Origin: Methylacidiphilum kamchatkense Kam1
GTDB taxonomy: Bacteria > Verrucomicrobiota > Verrucomicrobiia > Methylacidiphilales > Methylacidiphilaceae
Direction: 5' to 3'
Assembly (NCBI RefSeq): GCF_007475525.1
Contig: NZ_CP037899.1
Span: 372,001-436,000 of the forward strand
Length of the DNA stretch: 64,000 bases
Shown: positions 1 to 8,816 of the stretch, in pieces
How the letters are laid out: the number at the start of each line of letters is the position of its first letter
Numbering within the stretch: position 1 is the first letter of the stretch
Program-made: the position numbers and the translations under genes
Notes under the pieces: model-generated
The model's input: the letters and a program-made list of their open reading frames with translations, nothing else
What the model was told of the DNA's origin: nothing
Databases searched by the model: none

Positions 1-176
1 CTTGGCAAATTGAAAACTGGTCTAGTTTTCTGCAGCAAAGCGGCCCTTCAGATCTTGAATCAAAAAAATTTTTTGTATCCTCTCTTGAGCAAATTGCTCC
101 TGAGCGAGAGGATATAGTCAGTTGGTTTGATCTTTTGGATCTAGACGATTATGTCAGCTTTGGAGGAAAGCCTTAA
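1..176 (+). CDS. C-terminal fragment of an unidentified protein
   Basis: An open frame enters from the left edge and ends at a TAA at 174-176, giving 57 visible residues with an acidic end (EREDIVSWFDLLDLDD, then SFGGKP). The composition and codon use look like real coding sequence. I do not recognise the family and only the tail is visible. It points toward the minus-strand ATPase/TOPRIM pair and is separated from it by about 95 bases. The sequence to the left of the window is needed to name it. Confidence 0.5.
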   Translation, partial: WQIENWSSFLQQSGPSDLESKKFFVSSLEQIAPEREDIVSWFDLLDLDDYVSFGGKP

Positions 177-270
177 TTCTGAACAAGAAAAGCGTTCCAC
201 CGGTTTCATTAAGGATACGCAAAATAAATTCGACTAGAGCCTTTGCCAAAGTAGTTTATAAGATTCCCTA

Positions 271-1002
271 TCAATCGGCTTGTTGCCTTGCTTCCTCTAA
301 AGAATTTCTTATAACATTGACTAAGGGTTCTAATTTAGCATGATTAAAATTGAAATTTTTATCGGATTCTTCCAGATAATAACGTAACGATTTATTAGGA
401 TCTTTTGGATATGTAGAAGCTATAAAACATTGTACATAGGCCTTATCTTTTTGTTCTATTGACCAAGTTTCAAAAGTATTAGTACATTTGGCATATTTTC
501 TTATACACTCATCAATTTCTGGATTCTTTTCTTTCAATACGCTATAACAAAGAGTTTCCAGTGCGCCTTTTTCATTGCAGTTCGGCAGGAGGTGAATTTT
601 TACAGCTGGATATCCTTCATTAGAAGCAATTTCACAGCAACTCTGCGGAAAATTTAAACTTTTTTTTTTAATTCCGACACTCAGTTGGCCTACAATATTT
701 TTTAAAGTCTTATTCGGATCTGGTCCTGCATCTGCAATAAGCAATATAAGATGGGGCTTTTTATTGATAAGAAAATTCGCAACGCCGGCATCAAATTTTG
801 TAGGAAAATTATTTATACCACCTGCACTCCATACTTCATATTCATTGATCTGGTTATACTGTCCTAATTTTTCCAGAAACACTTTGTCTGCCTTTCCTTC
901 GCAAATAATAAGAACATCTTTTTCTGTGAGAGGGATATTTTTTCGATTCTCCGAATTATTCACTTTACTAGTAAATAGGGGATTATCTTTTGCTTTACTC
1001 AT
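271..1002 (-). CDS. DUF3226-like protein with TOPRIM-type fold, partner of the adjacent ATPase
   Basis: This is a 243-residue protein. The core at residues 29-36 (DVLIICEG) supplies the glutamate of a TOPRIM-like fold (E35), and residues 86-95 (ILLIADAGPD) supply the acidic pair D91 and D95. The spacing matches the small stand-alone TOPRIM proteins grouped as DUF3226. The charged, lysine-rich N-terminus (about 28 residues) is probably unstructured. Its start overlaps the stop of the upstream AAA ATPase by 4 bases, so the two are translationally coupled. ATPase plus TOPRIM pairs occur in anti-phage modules (PARIS AriA/AriB, OLD-type systems), where the TOPRIM part is the toxic nuclease. PARIS uses a DUF4435 partner, so this would be a relative rather than the same system. 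The defence role is inferred. Confidence 0.7.
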   Translation of the reverse strand: MSKAKDNPLFTSKVNNSENRKNIPLTEKDVLIICEGKADKVFLEKLGQYNQINEYEVWSAGGINNFPTKFDAGVANFLINKKPHLILLIADAGPDPNKTLKNIVGQLSVGIKKKSLNFPQSCCEIASNEGYPAVKIHLLPNCNEKGALETLCYSVLKEKNPEIDECIRKYAKCTNTFETWSIEQKDKAYVQCFIASTYPKDPNKSLRYYLEESDKNFNFNHAKLEPLVNVIRNSLEEARQQAD

Positions 1003-2123
1003 CGTATTTCTAGCCGAGATCTGATGGCTGATTCAGCAAATTCTCCAGGTATTACGGATGCCGAAAACCTATTAGTTTTAGCGTCCTTTTTTGCATGAAT
1101 AATTGTAAATTCAGTTTCTTTTGCGGATTCCTTCATGACATCGACAAAACTTTCAAGGCATTCGTAGCTGTGAGTTGTTGCAAAAACCTGTATTTGTCTT
1201 TGAGTGGTAAACTTGTTTAACAATCGCCAGAAACTCTTCATTCTGCTCCAGTGAATACCATTTTCTATTTCATCAACCAGAATGATCCCTTGTGAGAATC
1301 TAGAATCGGAAGCTATGAGAAAAATAGTAAGTGATTTGTGAGTACCAGAAGAATAAAGGGTCGAGGGAATTATTAAATCTTGACCCTCTATCTCAAAGAA
1401 AACAGCTCCTCTTGGAAAGTCTGGGGGTATCAATGGAAAAATATCTTTGATTTCAGGATATTCTTTTTTAAAAGCATCTAAAAAAACGCTCTCTTCTTTT
1501 TTTTCTTTAAGAGACGACAAAATTTTGGCAGACTCGGATGGATCATAAGTGACTGAGGAGCCAAAAAAGAATGTATAGGGCACAATTTCTTTGACCCCTT
1601 CTTGAATCATATCAGTATCAGTAAATCCCATCCAGTTTATTTCTTCAGTTTTATTATCTTCTTGGATATGCAATTCTAACCGAGGAAATACATGATCCGG
1701 ATTGTACACTTTCCTCACCTTAAGATTTTCAGGAGTATTTGGGGTAGAAATAGCATGTTCTTGAAAAGCAGCTGCATAGGGAAGAATGCTGGAATCAGGT
1801 GAAGGGTAAAATTTCAGCTCTACCCTCCAGTAAGCCGAATTTTTTTTATTAACCAGAAAAACAATATTAGAACTCGGGTCATTAAAATAGCGTTTTACAG
1901 AACTGGCAAAATAATCTTTTTGTAAGAATGATGGAGGAATGCGTTGCGGTGTTAACCACTCTATTGCTCTTGGGTTAGGCTTACAAGCAATATAAATAGC
2001 TTCAAGAATCGTCGTTTTACCGGCAGCATTATCTCCCGTGATAATATTTATTCTAGAGAGATCGTCTAAAGCAAGATCTTTAAAACAGCGAAAATTCGTT
2101 ATTTCCAGCGAATGAATCCTCAT
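999..2123 (-). CDS. AAA/ABC-type ATPase (AAA_15/AAA_21, OLD/AriA-like), first gene of the TOPRIM pair
   Basis: The protein has 374 residues. Visible motifs are Walker A GDNAAGKTT (30-38), an ABC-like signature SSGTHKS (258-264), Walker B IILVDEIENGIH (280-291) and an H-loop ATTHS (315-319). The start MRIHSLEITNFRCF is the typical beginning of the RecF/SMC/OLD-like ATPases that dimerise head to tail. No long coiled coil is present, so it belongs with the compact AAA_15/AAA_21 ATPases used in OLD, retron and PARIS modules rather than with RecN or SMC. The TOPRIM gene follows with a 4-base overlap. The likely function is ATP-dependent sensing that controls the TOPRIM effector. A housekeeping DNA-repair role cannot be excluded. 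Confidence 0.85.
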   Translation of the reverse strand: MRIHSLEITNFRCFKDLALDDLSRINIITGDNAAGKTTILEAIYIACKPNPRAIEWLTPQRIPPSFLQKDYFASSVKRYFNDPSSNIVFLVNKKNSAYWRVELKFYPSPDSSILPYAAAFQEHAISTPNTPENLKVRKVYNPDHVFPRLELHIQEDNKTEEINWMGFTDTDMIQEGVKEIVPYTFFFGSSVTYDPSESAKILSSLKEKKEESVFLDAFKKEYPEIKDIFPLIPPDFPRGAVFFEIEGQDLIIPSTLYSSGTHKSLTIFLIASDSRFSQGIILVDEIENGIHWSRMKSFWRLLNKFTTQRQIQVFATTHSYECLESFVDVMKESAKETEFTIIHAKKDAKTNRFSASVIPGEFAESAIRSRLEIR

Positions 2124-2224
2124 GCTCTTTCTTCGATAAGTTATACCTGATCTGTTTTTTAAAAAAGAAAGAAATTAACTTTATAAAGGCAAAATCTTCT
2201 CTTTTTTATGAACAGTAGCCTTGT

Positions 2225-2392
2225 TCATCCTTCCTTCGAAAGGCTTTGCCTAGGGGGTTGGCCTCTTTTGGAATATTCATTACTCATTTGGTTGAGATAC
2301 TCCACCTGATCCTTTGGAGTTGTTGTATGGGAGTCAGATCCTCGAGTTAGGCTTATGGACCACTTATGGGCGCGCAGGAAATTAGAGCAGTG
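2225..2392 (-). pseudogene. possible decayed gene fragment
   Basis: A 55-codon open frame between two stops has no usable start codon at its beginning. It encodes hydrophilic, protein-like sequence including the segment KDQVEYLNQMSNEYSKRG. This looks more like a piece of a real protein than random sequence, but the family is not recognised. It lies just upstream of the ATPase/TOPRIM pair and may be what remains of a neighbour. The call is weak. Confidence 0.2.
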
Positions 2393-2771
2393 TCAACAGG
2401 ACAGAGGGCCTTTCTTTTTCAAGCCATAGAGAGGAAAGGATAAGCTTAAGGAAGGTCGGCTTTATGTTGGAAAGCTTTATGACGAAATGCCACTCAATAC
2501 CAACGGGCTAAGTAATCCATTTATTTTCTCTTACACCTAGCTAGCTACCTAAAATTAAGCCACTAGTAATTTTTGTTGAATACTCCAGCATTTCCCCCTC
2601 CTCGCTTGGGCAGATGTCCCTACAAGCCCTCCTTGGATATAATTTCCCCAAAAAAAATCACGAATTAGATTTTTGGACCGGCTCTTTGCAGAAGCCAACC
2701 AGCAGCTCTTCTTTACTATCCCTCAAATTTGCCTAGCAGATGAGCCGATACTCTTTTACCAATGAGCTTGT

Positions 2772-2814
2772 AGCCAGCCTATTCTTAAGGAAAAGGCCAA
2801 AGAATAGGCTGGCT
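2772..2814. repeat. perfect 15-base inverted repeat (hairpin)
   Basis: The arms agccagcctattctt (2772-2786) and its exact complement (2800-2814) enclose a 13-base loop. A few further bases pair if a small bulge is allowed. There is no T-run on either side, so it is not a textbook intrinsic terminator. It lies about 55 bases beyond the end of the lipoprotein gene and could still stop or protect the galT-GH57 operon transcript. It could also be the end of a lost mobile element. Confidence 0.7.
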
Positions 2815-2868
2815 AGCTACATACCAAAACACCCAATTCCAATCTGGAAGGGTCAATAGCTTGCAGCA

Positions 2869-3327
2869 TTAGGGGACAACGAAAATCTTGCCTGTGTAAG
2901 GACAACGAACTTCCGTTCCTGGAGGGAATCCCCTAACATCCACCAACCCCGCGTCTGGAGCATAAGGGCTTTTTACATATCCAGGCTTTCCAGGGACTGA
3001 TATCCCTTTGGGATATTTACTTGTGGTTTGTTGTGCCTGCGAGCTTCCAGAAGATCCCCATGGTTTATATTCTCCAGAAACAGGAGGATTGGATGTAGAA
3101 GGACTACCGGCTGTGCTTTCTCCTGTTGTTCCAGAAGAACTGCTACCGGGCTGGGGTTCGTTTGCTTTTTCAGGCAATTTCCCAGCTTTAGCGCCTCTAG
3201 TTCCTTCTGATTCAATTTTTTTTGATTTATTAGAGCAAGCTAAAAAAGCCAATGAACAAGAAATGAGTAATAGCAATACTTTTTTCACCTTGACAGGAAG
3301 GCTACGAAACTTTTCAAAAAAATTCAA
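2869..3327 (-). CDS. putative lipoprotein with conserved C-terminal GxPPGTxVxCPYTGKxFxVP motif
   Basis: The protein has 152 residues. A basic N-terminus and a hydrophobic stretch end in FLAC around residue 31, which fits a lipobox. A low-complexity Ser/Pro/Gly/Thr linker (about 45-110) follows. The last 25 residues ([18 protein letters not shown], then KIFVVP) form a compact motif that I associate with envelope proteins of Verrucomicrobia and Planctomycetes. The start lies one base after the stop of the GH57 gene, so it is the last gene of the galT-GH57 operon. It is probably anchored in the outer or inner membrane with the small C-terminal motif exposed in the periplasm. The function is unknown. 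Confidence 0.65.
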   Translation of the reverse strand: MNFFEKFRSLPVKVKKVLLLLISCSLAFLACSNKSKKIESEGTRGAKAGKLPEKANEPQPGSSSSGTTGESTAGSPSTSNPPVSGEYKPWGSSGSSQAQQTTSKYPKGISVPGKPGYVKSPYAPDAGLVDVRGFPPGTEVRCPYTGKIFVVP

Positions 3328-3328
3328 T

Positions 3329-5371
3329 CTAGGAATTTAGAAATTTTGTAATTATTTTCAAAGTCATCTTTTCCCTAGGCTGCAGATGGAAAGATTTAAG
3401 GATCTCAAAAGCAGATCCTTGATAGTCTTTAGCGAATAATCCTCTTTCATAACTGACCGTATAGATCGGAAAATGATAAATTTGGACTGGTTCTTCTGGC
3501 ATAATCCATTGCCAAGCAAGATTTCTGGTCTTATCATAAATGGTCCATTCACTCACCTGCTCTTCTTCGAAAATCATGCCGGGGTTAAGTTTTTTATCCT
3601 TAATGAGGATATAACGGTCCAGGGAATCAACAGAAAGGATCGAATAATTGATTTCACAACAATAAAGAAGTTCTATTGGGAGGGTATCGTTATTAGTGAT
3701 GGTGTAATTCACATGAAGTTCTTCATCAGGAGTAAGAATGTATTCCTTTCTAATTGTGAAGTGGAACTTTTTGTTTATGAAATACAATCCTCCATTTCTT
3801 TCCAATAGAACGGATAGTCCCTTTGCATTCTGGGCGAGCTCCAGAATGGTGTAAGGCTGATTGACGAAATCCCCATATTCCAAAAATGAACTGTTAGCAA
3901 AATCATAGGCAGAAGTGGATAAAGGAACGAAATGATCTAGAAAGAGAGTCCTTTGATGCCAATCTTCGATATACATGTCTGGAGGAATGGGTTCAGGGAA
4001 ATAACAGGGATGTCGTTGTAAGGTATTGGCTAAGTTATAAGAGGTGGGCAGGAAATTAAACTCGGTAATGGAGCCACCATACAATGGTTCAATACATAAA
4101 GAACAGTGGGAAGAGCGGAGGAAAATTTCTGGAAACTTATCTGCATCAAAATCATTTTGCTCAATAGGCGGTAAAAGATGCTCTGCTTTTTCTTTAATCA
4201 TTTTCTCAGCGTTAAGAATATGATAAAAGGCTGAATCTCGAATATAATTACCAAAAAGACCGTCTTTGAAGGCATGCCAATACACTGTGTGTCCTTGACT
4301 TGCCAACAGACAGTCAAAGATTTCTTCCTGGAATTCCTTGGGCAATAATCGGATTTTGGCACTGACTTGAAGCATTCTTTTATGGATGTGATTAGCTTCA
4401 GGATACTTAGAGAGGAAAGTTAACCAGTGGCCTCCACGAAAAAACTTGAGGAATCTATCTGCATCGAATCTGACCTTTAACTCATTGAGTGCGGAAACGT
4501 AATCTAATGTGGCTTTATGCGGCAAGCAAAAAGGTTGTAGTTCTTTTCTCCCACCTGAAGGCAGGGTAATTATTGGCCAGCATCCATCGATGAATTCCGA
4601 TGGTAGTCTGGTTTGAATCCAAGAAGAGTTATTCTCGAGGTATTGTAACCAATCTTCCAGTCGACCTTTATGATAAATTTGCTCTCTGGTATCAGGCCAA
4701 AAACCGTACAGCTCACCATTTTGAGCAATGCAAAGAAGTTGCATGCCTTCCCTGTGGCTAATTTGGACGAATGAGGAATGGATATCTTTGATATCTTTAA
4801 AAGGAATTTCTTTTGAGAAGGATGAATGATAAGCAAACACATGAATGGCGTGCTGGTGGAATTGAGTAAGAAATGGTTGTCTGATTTCTGCCGGTGTTAT
4901 CCCCGCATTTTCAAAAAGACTGTCCTCTAAAATGGTATATTGATACCCAGATCGGCAGAGTAGCTCAACAAAATAAGGTTCCCATATTGATTCAGCTAGC
5001 CAAGCACCCTTAGGAGCTTGACCGAAGGTGTTTTTTAAAAACTGATTCAATTTTTCAAGCTGCAGCAAACTATCCTCATTGGAAATATAACAAAAGATGG
5101 GTTCATAAAATCCTCCTCCAAGAAGCTCAATCCGCTTCTCAGTGATCAATTTTTGAATCAGTTCTATAACCTCTTTTTCATTTTCTTGGAGATAGACTAG
5201 ATAGTTGCCGCTAAAATGGAGAGAAAGTCGGACTTGAGGGTGGTTCCTAATCGATTGAAGGAAAGGGAGGGTGGCCTTATGAGTAAATTTTTTCTTGGTT
5301 TCAGCAAAAACACCTGTCGGTTGATGAAAATGGACAACCCAAAGAATATCGATCTTTTTTAAATGAACCAT
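3329..5371 (-). CDS. glycoside hydrolase family 57 protein (4-alpha-glucanotransferase/alpha-amylase type), acid/base residue altered
   Basis: This 680-residue protein has the GH57 motifs HQP (16-18), GGGFYEP (85-91) and [10 protein letters not shown], with the nucleophile glutamate at about E127. Its long C-terminal part matches the DUF1925/DUF1926 beta-sandwich regions of the Thermococcus 4-alpha-glucanotransferase group. In that group the acid/base aspartate sits in a DDGEKFG motif. The equivalent stretch here reads QNGELYG (217-223), so the aspartate appears to be Asn218 (alignment from memory). The enzyme may be inactive, altered, or a regulatory partner of the upstream GH57 enzyme, whose frame it overlaps by 13 bases. 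No signal peptide is present, so it acts in the cytoplasm, presumably on glycogen or maltodextrins. Confidence 0.85.
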   Translation of the reverse strand: MVHLKKIDILWVVHFHQPTGVFAETKKKFTHKATLPFLQSIRNHPQVRLSLHFSGNYLVYLQENEKEVIELIQKLITEKRIELLGGGFYEPIFCYISNEDSLLQLEKLNQFLKNTFGQAPKGAWLAESIWEPYFVELLCRSGYQYTILEDSLFENAGITPAEIRQPFLTQFHQHAIHVFAYHSSFSKEIPFKDIKDIHSSFVQISHREGMQLLCIAQNGELYGFWPDTREQIYHKGRLEDWLQYLENNSSWIQTRLPSEFIDGCWPIITLPSGGRKELQPFCLPHKATLDYVSALNELKVRFDADRFLKFFRGGHWLTFLSKYPEANHIHKRMLQVSAKIRLLPKEFQEEIFDCLLASQGHTVYWHAFKDGLFGNYIRDSAFYHILNAEKMIKEKAEHLLPPIEQNDFDADKFPEIFLRSSHCSLCIEPLYGGSITEFNFLPTSYNLANTLQRHPCYFPEPIPPDMYIEDWHQRTLFLDHFVPLSTSAYDFANSSFLEYGDFVNQPYTILELAQNAKGLSVLLERNGGLYFINKKFHFTIRKEYILTPDEELHVNYTITNNDTLPIELLYCCEINYSILSVDSLDRYILIKDKKLNPGMIFEEEQVSEWTIYDKTRNLAWQWIMPEEPVQIYHFPIYTVSYERGLFAKDYQGSAFEILKSFHLQPREKMTLKIITKFLNS

Positions 5372-7515
5372 TGTTGTAACTCAAAATCCTCAGAAGGAAA
5401 TACGAAATCAATAGTCCCTCTTTCAGGATATCTTTCCAGGCTTAGATGTTCATGGTTAAGGATTCTTACAAAGAAACTAACTTGACTATTTTCTTTCCAA
5501 CCTATGGTCGCTACAGGAACAGCTAGGACAAAGAAATCATCCCAAAAGACCTCTATTGTTCCTCCCACAGGCTGAAAAATACCTGCACTGTCCATGGCTT
5601 CAAGTTTCTTATCCCATTGGTTGCCATCTTTGGCAATGCATTCGATTCTATTTATGGCCGGAGAGATAAAGTCAACGACCACAATTTCTGGTTTTGCTGC
5701 TAAATCTAACCGGAGATAAAAATTATTTTTATCGAAACCAAAGAACAGTTTTTTGCCAATCCGATTCGATTGGTACATAGCGGTTTGTTGAACCGAAATG
5801 TCAAGGAATCCGGCACCAACCCAATCAAAATAATTTTCGAGTCTTCCTGTTAATTTTGGGCTTATGTACAATCTGGGAAAAATATAAGGGACAGGGAGGG
5901 AAGGAACATTGATAGGTAGATCTAGATAAGGGGGTGGAGTGAAGCCTAAAAACCCATACACATTTTTAAGATGAGAACGGAAGAGCTCATCAAAGAGTTG
6001 ATCGGAATCAGTTGAAAAATCAGGACCATACCACCAGAACCAATCACTGCCTTCGGCAGCATAAAGACATTTCCAACTTTTAAGCTCAGAAGAATTCCCT
6101 TCCTTATTAGAATTTTTAGTAAGAAATTCTCTGGTTTTCCCCAGCCATTCCCAAGCTTTATTCTCCTCGCTATCTCCAATCCATATATCGAAATCAGCGT
6201 TGATCCATGAACCGGTATAAAGCTTGTAAACAGTAGTAGTTGGGGGATAGGTATCAAAATACTCAGAAGCAAGGGTTGTTCTTAAATTACGATGTTCAAC
6301 AAGTCCCCGATAAAAGGAACTAAGAAAAGCCTCTCCTCCATCGTTAAAAGACTCCCATGCATTTTCTCCATCCAAAGCTATAAGAATTGCCCCTTTTTTA
6401 GGATCAATATGTTTGCAGGTATTCTCAAGGCTATGGAGAAGAAAATTGGCCGCTTGTAATGGATCGTTTTGAGAAGCTTTGAATCCAATAAAATCCGACA
6501 GAGGCCTTTCCCTGAAGAGGGCACACAGAGAAGCCTCTGGCAACTCTACTCGCCAACCCTGGAAGAGAAGAAGATGATCTTCATGTTTTCCACGCCAGTG
6601 AGGATCAAGTTCAAGGCTACGGAAGAGAATGGATTCATCTGTAAAAAAGTAATCAAATCCTGCTTCTTTGAAAAGTGGAAGAAGTTCTGGACAGACGGAG
6701 CCTTCTGATGGCCAAACCCCACGGGCAGGTCTACCAAAAACACTCTTTATTTTTTCCTGACCCAGCTTCAGTTGGTTCAATGCGTCTTCGGGGGCTTTGA
6801 ATTGAGAGGGGAGATTGACATAGGGCATGCAGCGGCGCGCAAAGTTGGTGTCATAAATAAGAGGAAGAATAGGATGATAGTAGGGAGAGGTGGTGATTTC
6901 GATCTGGCCTCTTTCCTGTGCCATTTTATACTTTGGGATGATGGAAGAGAGGATGGCATGATGAATTTTCAAAAGCTCTTCTTTTTGCTCTTCGGTATAA
7001 TTTCCTCCCTGCTTTCTTAATTCGTTTAGAAAAGGATACTGCTTTCGGGCAGCATATCCGCACCAGACCAGATTATAAAATACTTGTATGTCTAAGTAGT
7101 CCTGAGGATTAAAGAGCGAAGTTAATTCTTCTAATCTTGCGTAATTAACTACCTTGCCTCTTCTTTGCAAGAGTTCATAGTAACGAGGGATTGGCCGAAT
7201 CAAAGTTTCATAATTGGCTTTGAAAAAATTTTCCAAAATCTTTTGTTTTTGAATCGGATTAAGTTCGGTTGCGGGGATTCTGGTTAAAATTTCAACGAAA
7301 TCTTTTGCTTCTTTTTGTACTAGTTTTTCAATCTGCTCGAGCAACACCGGTGTAAAATTAAATATCGTTTTGAGTCCAGGAAATCTTTCCATCATTTCCA
7401 ACATGTCCAGATAGCTATGAACCGAATGGAGCCTGACCCATGGCATAAGCGCCACATTGGTAGAATGATCAATGTAGTCAGGTTGGTGCATGTGCCAGAG
7501 AAGAAGAATGTTCAT
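5359..7515 (-). CDS. glycoside hydrolase family 57 alpha-amylase/amylopullulanase-like enzyme
   Basis: The protein has 718 residues. All GH57 landmarks are present: HMHQPDY (8-14), GQIEITTSPYYHPILPL (203-219), GVWPSEGS with the nucleophile E271, and ALDGENAWE with the acid D382. The segment YTGSWINADFDIWIGD follows, which is typical of the alpha-amylase/amylopullulanase group (COG1449). There is no signal peptide, so the enzyme is predicted to work inside the cell on alpha-glucans. The gene is 43 bases downstream of galT and overlaps the next GH57 gene by 13 bases, so the two amylase-fold proteins are made from one transcript. The catalytic residues are intact here, unlike in the neighbour. 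Confidence 0.92.
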   Translation of the reverse strand: MNILLLWHMHQPDYIDHSTNVALMPWVRLHSVHSYLDMLEMMERFPGLKTIFNFTPVLLEQIEKLVQKEAKDFVEILTRIPATELNPIQKQKILENFFKANYETLIRPIPRYYELLQRRGKVVNYARLEELTSLFNPQDYLDIQVFYNLVWCGYAARKQYPFLNELRKQGGNYTEEQKEELLKIHHAILSSIIPKYKMAQERGQIEITTSPYYHPILPLIYDTNFARRCMPYVNLPSQFKAPEDALNQLKLGQEKIKSVFGRPARGVWPSEGSVCPELLPLFKEAGFDYFFTDESILFRSLELDPHWRGKHEDHLLLFQGWRVELPEASLCALFRERPLSDFIGFKASQNDPLQAANFLLHSLENTCKHIDPKKGAILIALDGENAWESFNDGGEAFLSSFYRGLVEHRNLRTTLASEYFDTYPPTTTVYKLYTGSWINADFDIWIGDSEENKAWEWLGKTREFLTKNSNKEGNSSELKSWKCLYAAEGSDWFWWYGPDFSTDSDQLFDELFRSHLKNVYGFLGFTPPPYLDLPINVPSLPVPYIFPRLYISPKLTGRLENYFDWVGAGFLDISVQQTAMYQSNRIGKKLFFGFDKNNFYLRLDLAAKPEIVVVDFISPAINRIECIAKDGNQWDKKLEAMDSAGIFQPVGGTIEVFWDDFFVLAVPVATIGWKENSQVSFFVRILNHEHLSLERYPERGTIDFVFPSEDFELQQWFI

Positions 7516-7558
7516 AACAATTAAAATTATTTATTGGCTATCATAAAAACTATACAAA

Positions 7559-8587
7559 CTATATCTTACGAATTTGTCGAAGAAAATCGGCTGCTTCTTC
7601 CGGATAGACTGGATTGATGAAAAATTCACTACCTAATTCAAAGCCTGCTAGGAAAGAAATCCTTGGTAGAATTTCAATGTGCCACCGGTAATCGACTTCT
7701 ACTGCAGTCATATATTCACGTCGAGAACTACGAAGTGGAGCTGTCTGCAGAACAAGATTGTAGTCTGGATTTTCTAAGCCTTTTTTCAATCGCTTCAAAA
7801 GATTTTGAAGAATATCGCTTAAAAGCATGATCTGATTATCGTCAAGAGAAGAAAAATCCAAGGAAGAAAATTTTGGCATTATCCAGGATTCAAATGGGAA
7901 TCGGCTCGCCCATGGGCAAAAAGCTGCAAAAAAAGAGTTTTCTAAAACAATCCTTTTTCCAGCGCTCAGTTCCTCATGTAATACATCGGCAAAAAGGCTT
8001 CGTTCTTTCATTTCAAAATGCCTTTTAGCTTGCTCAATTTTTTCCTTAACTTCGCGAGGGACTATGGGCAAGGCTATCAATTGAGAATGCGGATGAATGA
8101 TTGTAGCCCCGGCCATCCTGCCTTTGTTCTTAAAGATGAGAATATAACGAAAGCGAATGTCTTGTTGTAAATCAAGAATCCTCTCCCTATAGGCTTTCAG
8201 TACTAATGAAATTCCTTCCACTGTTTGATCGGCAAGCTCGACTGTTGGATCAGGATTTTCGATGATGACTTCATGGGCACCAATCCCATTCATGCGATCG
8301 AACATTCCAATACCCTCGGCTTGGAGATCTCCTTCAATACGTAAAGCGGGATATTTATTAGGAACAACGCGTACAAGCCAACCAGGGGAATCGGATGGAC
8401 TATCCTTAGGTCTAAAAGCAAAAACTTCATGAGGAGTGAGTTTTTCTTTTCCCCAAGAGAAGGCATCGAAAATTTCTCTGTGATTGTTTTGAGTCACTAC
8501 AGTGTATTCTACAGGCCTTTGTTTTCTTTCAGGAGAAAAAACGACCCATCGATTTGGCACAAAAGGATCTTTACGAAGTTCTGGCAT
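7559..8587 (-). CDS. galT: galactose-1-phosphate uridylyltransferase-like nucleotidyltransferase
   Basis: The protein has 342 residues of the HIT-superfamily GalT fold. It begins MPELRKDPFVPNRWVVFSPE, as usual for the family. The active-site HPH triad is at H165-H167 (IIHPHSQ), where H167 would be the uridylylated histidine. The Ser after the triad replaces the Gly of the E. coli enzyme, as in the thermophile branch of the family. The reaction is exchange of UMP (or another NMP) between a sugar nucleotide and a hexose-1-phosphate. It heads a minus-strand operon with two GH57 enzymes, so it probably links glycogen breakdown products to sugar nucleotides. It is divergent from tgt, with about 230 bases between. 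Confidence 0.9.
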   Translation of the reverse strand: MPELRKDPFVPNRWVVFSPERKQRPVEYTVVTQNNHREIFDAFSWGKEKLTPHEVFAFRPKDSPSDSPGWLVRVVPNKYPALRIEGDLQAEGIGMFDRMNGIGAHEVIIENPDPTVELADQTVEGISLVLKAYRERILDLQQDIRFRYILIFKNKGRMAGATIIHPHSQLIALPIVPREVKEKIEQAKRHFEMKERSLFADVLHEELSAGKRIVLENSFFAAFCPWASRFPFESWIMPKFSSLDFSSLDDNQIMLLSDILQNLLKRLKKGLENPDYNLVLQTAPLRSSRREYMTAVEVDYRWHIEILPRISFLAGFELGSEFFINPVYPEEAADFLRQIRKI

Positions 8588-8816
8588 AAAGTTAATTATT
8601 TCATCTTTGCTTCGGTAATTTCCGAAAAAAAGATACCCATTATGTTAACTGCAAACTGTCTCGTTATGTTTTTTTTGATTTTATTCTGGCATAAATGCAC
8701 TTCTTTTTTTTGTACCAATGGTTGGCATAGGGGCAAGAACAAAATGGATTGCAGTTGTATAGTCTACAATTGGCGTAAAGATCCAACTGTCTTTTTTTAA
8801 AACAGAAAGAATTGTG
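8588..8816. promoter_or_regulatory. divergent galT/tgt intergenic region
   Basis: The region separates two diverging operons and must hold both promoters. It is AT-rich, with several T and A tracts. No clear sigma70 consensus pair stands out. A 12-base direct repeat (ttctggcataaa at 8579-8590 and 8684-8695) duplicates the start-codon area of galT. The second copy is followed almost at once by a stop codon when read in the galT direction. Confidence 0.4.

Larger units (their letters stand above)
2124..2868. other. gene-poor stretch beside the ATPase/TOPRIM pair
   Basis: No convincing complete gene is seen in about 745 bases. It holds short open stretches that read like coding remnants: 2225-2392 on the minus strand, and about 2644-2764 on the plus strand, ending with the residues LADEPILFYQ. 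There is also a strong inverted repeat at 2772-2814. The upstream end (2124-2200) is AT-rich and presumably carries the ATPase promoter. The combination suggests an old insertion or deletion junction, but no transposase motif could be made out. Confidence 0.4.

Noticed and set aside
271-2123. Direct assignment of the ATPase/TOPRIM pair as PARIS
   Set aside because: The small protein looks like DUF3226 rather than DUF4435, so only a relationship is claimed.
8429-8800. Open frame of 123 codons on the plus strand over the galT start
   Set aside because: It is a shadow of galT and its promoter, with no protein-like features.
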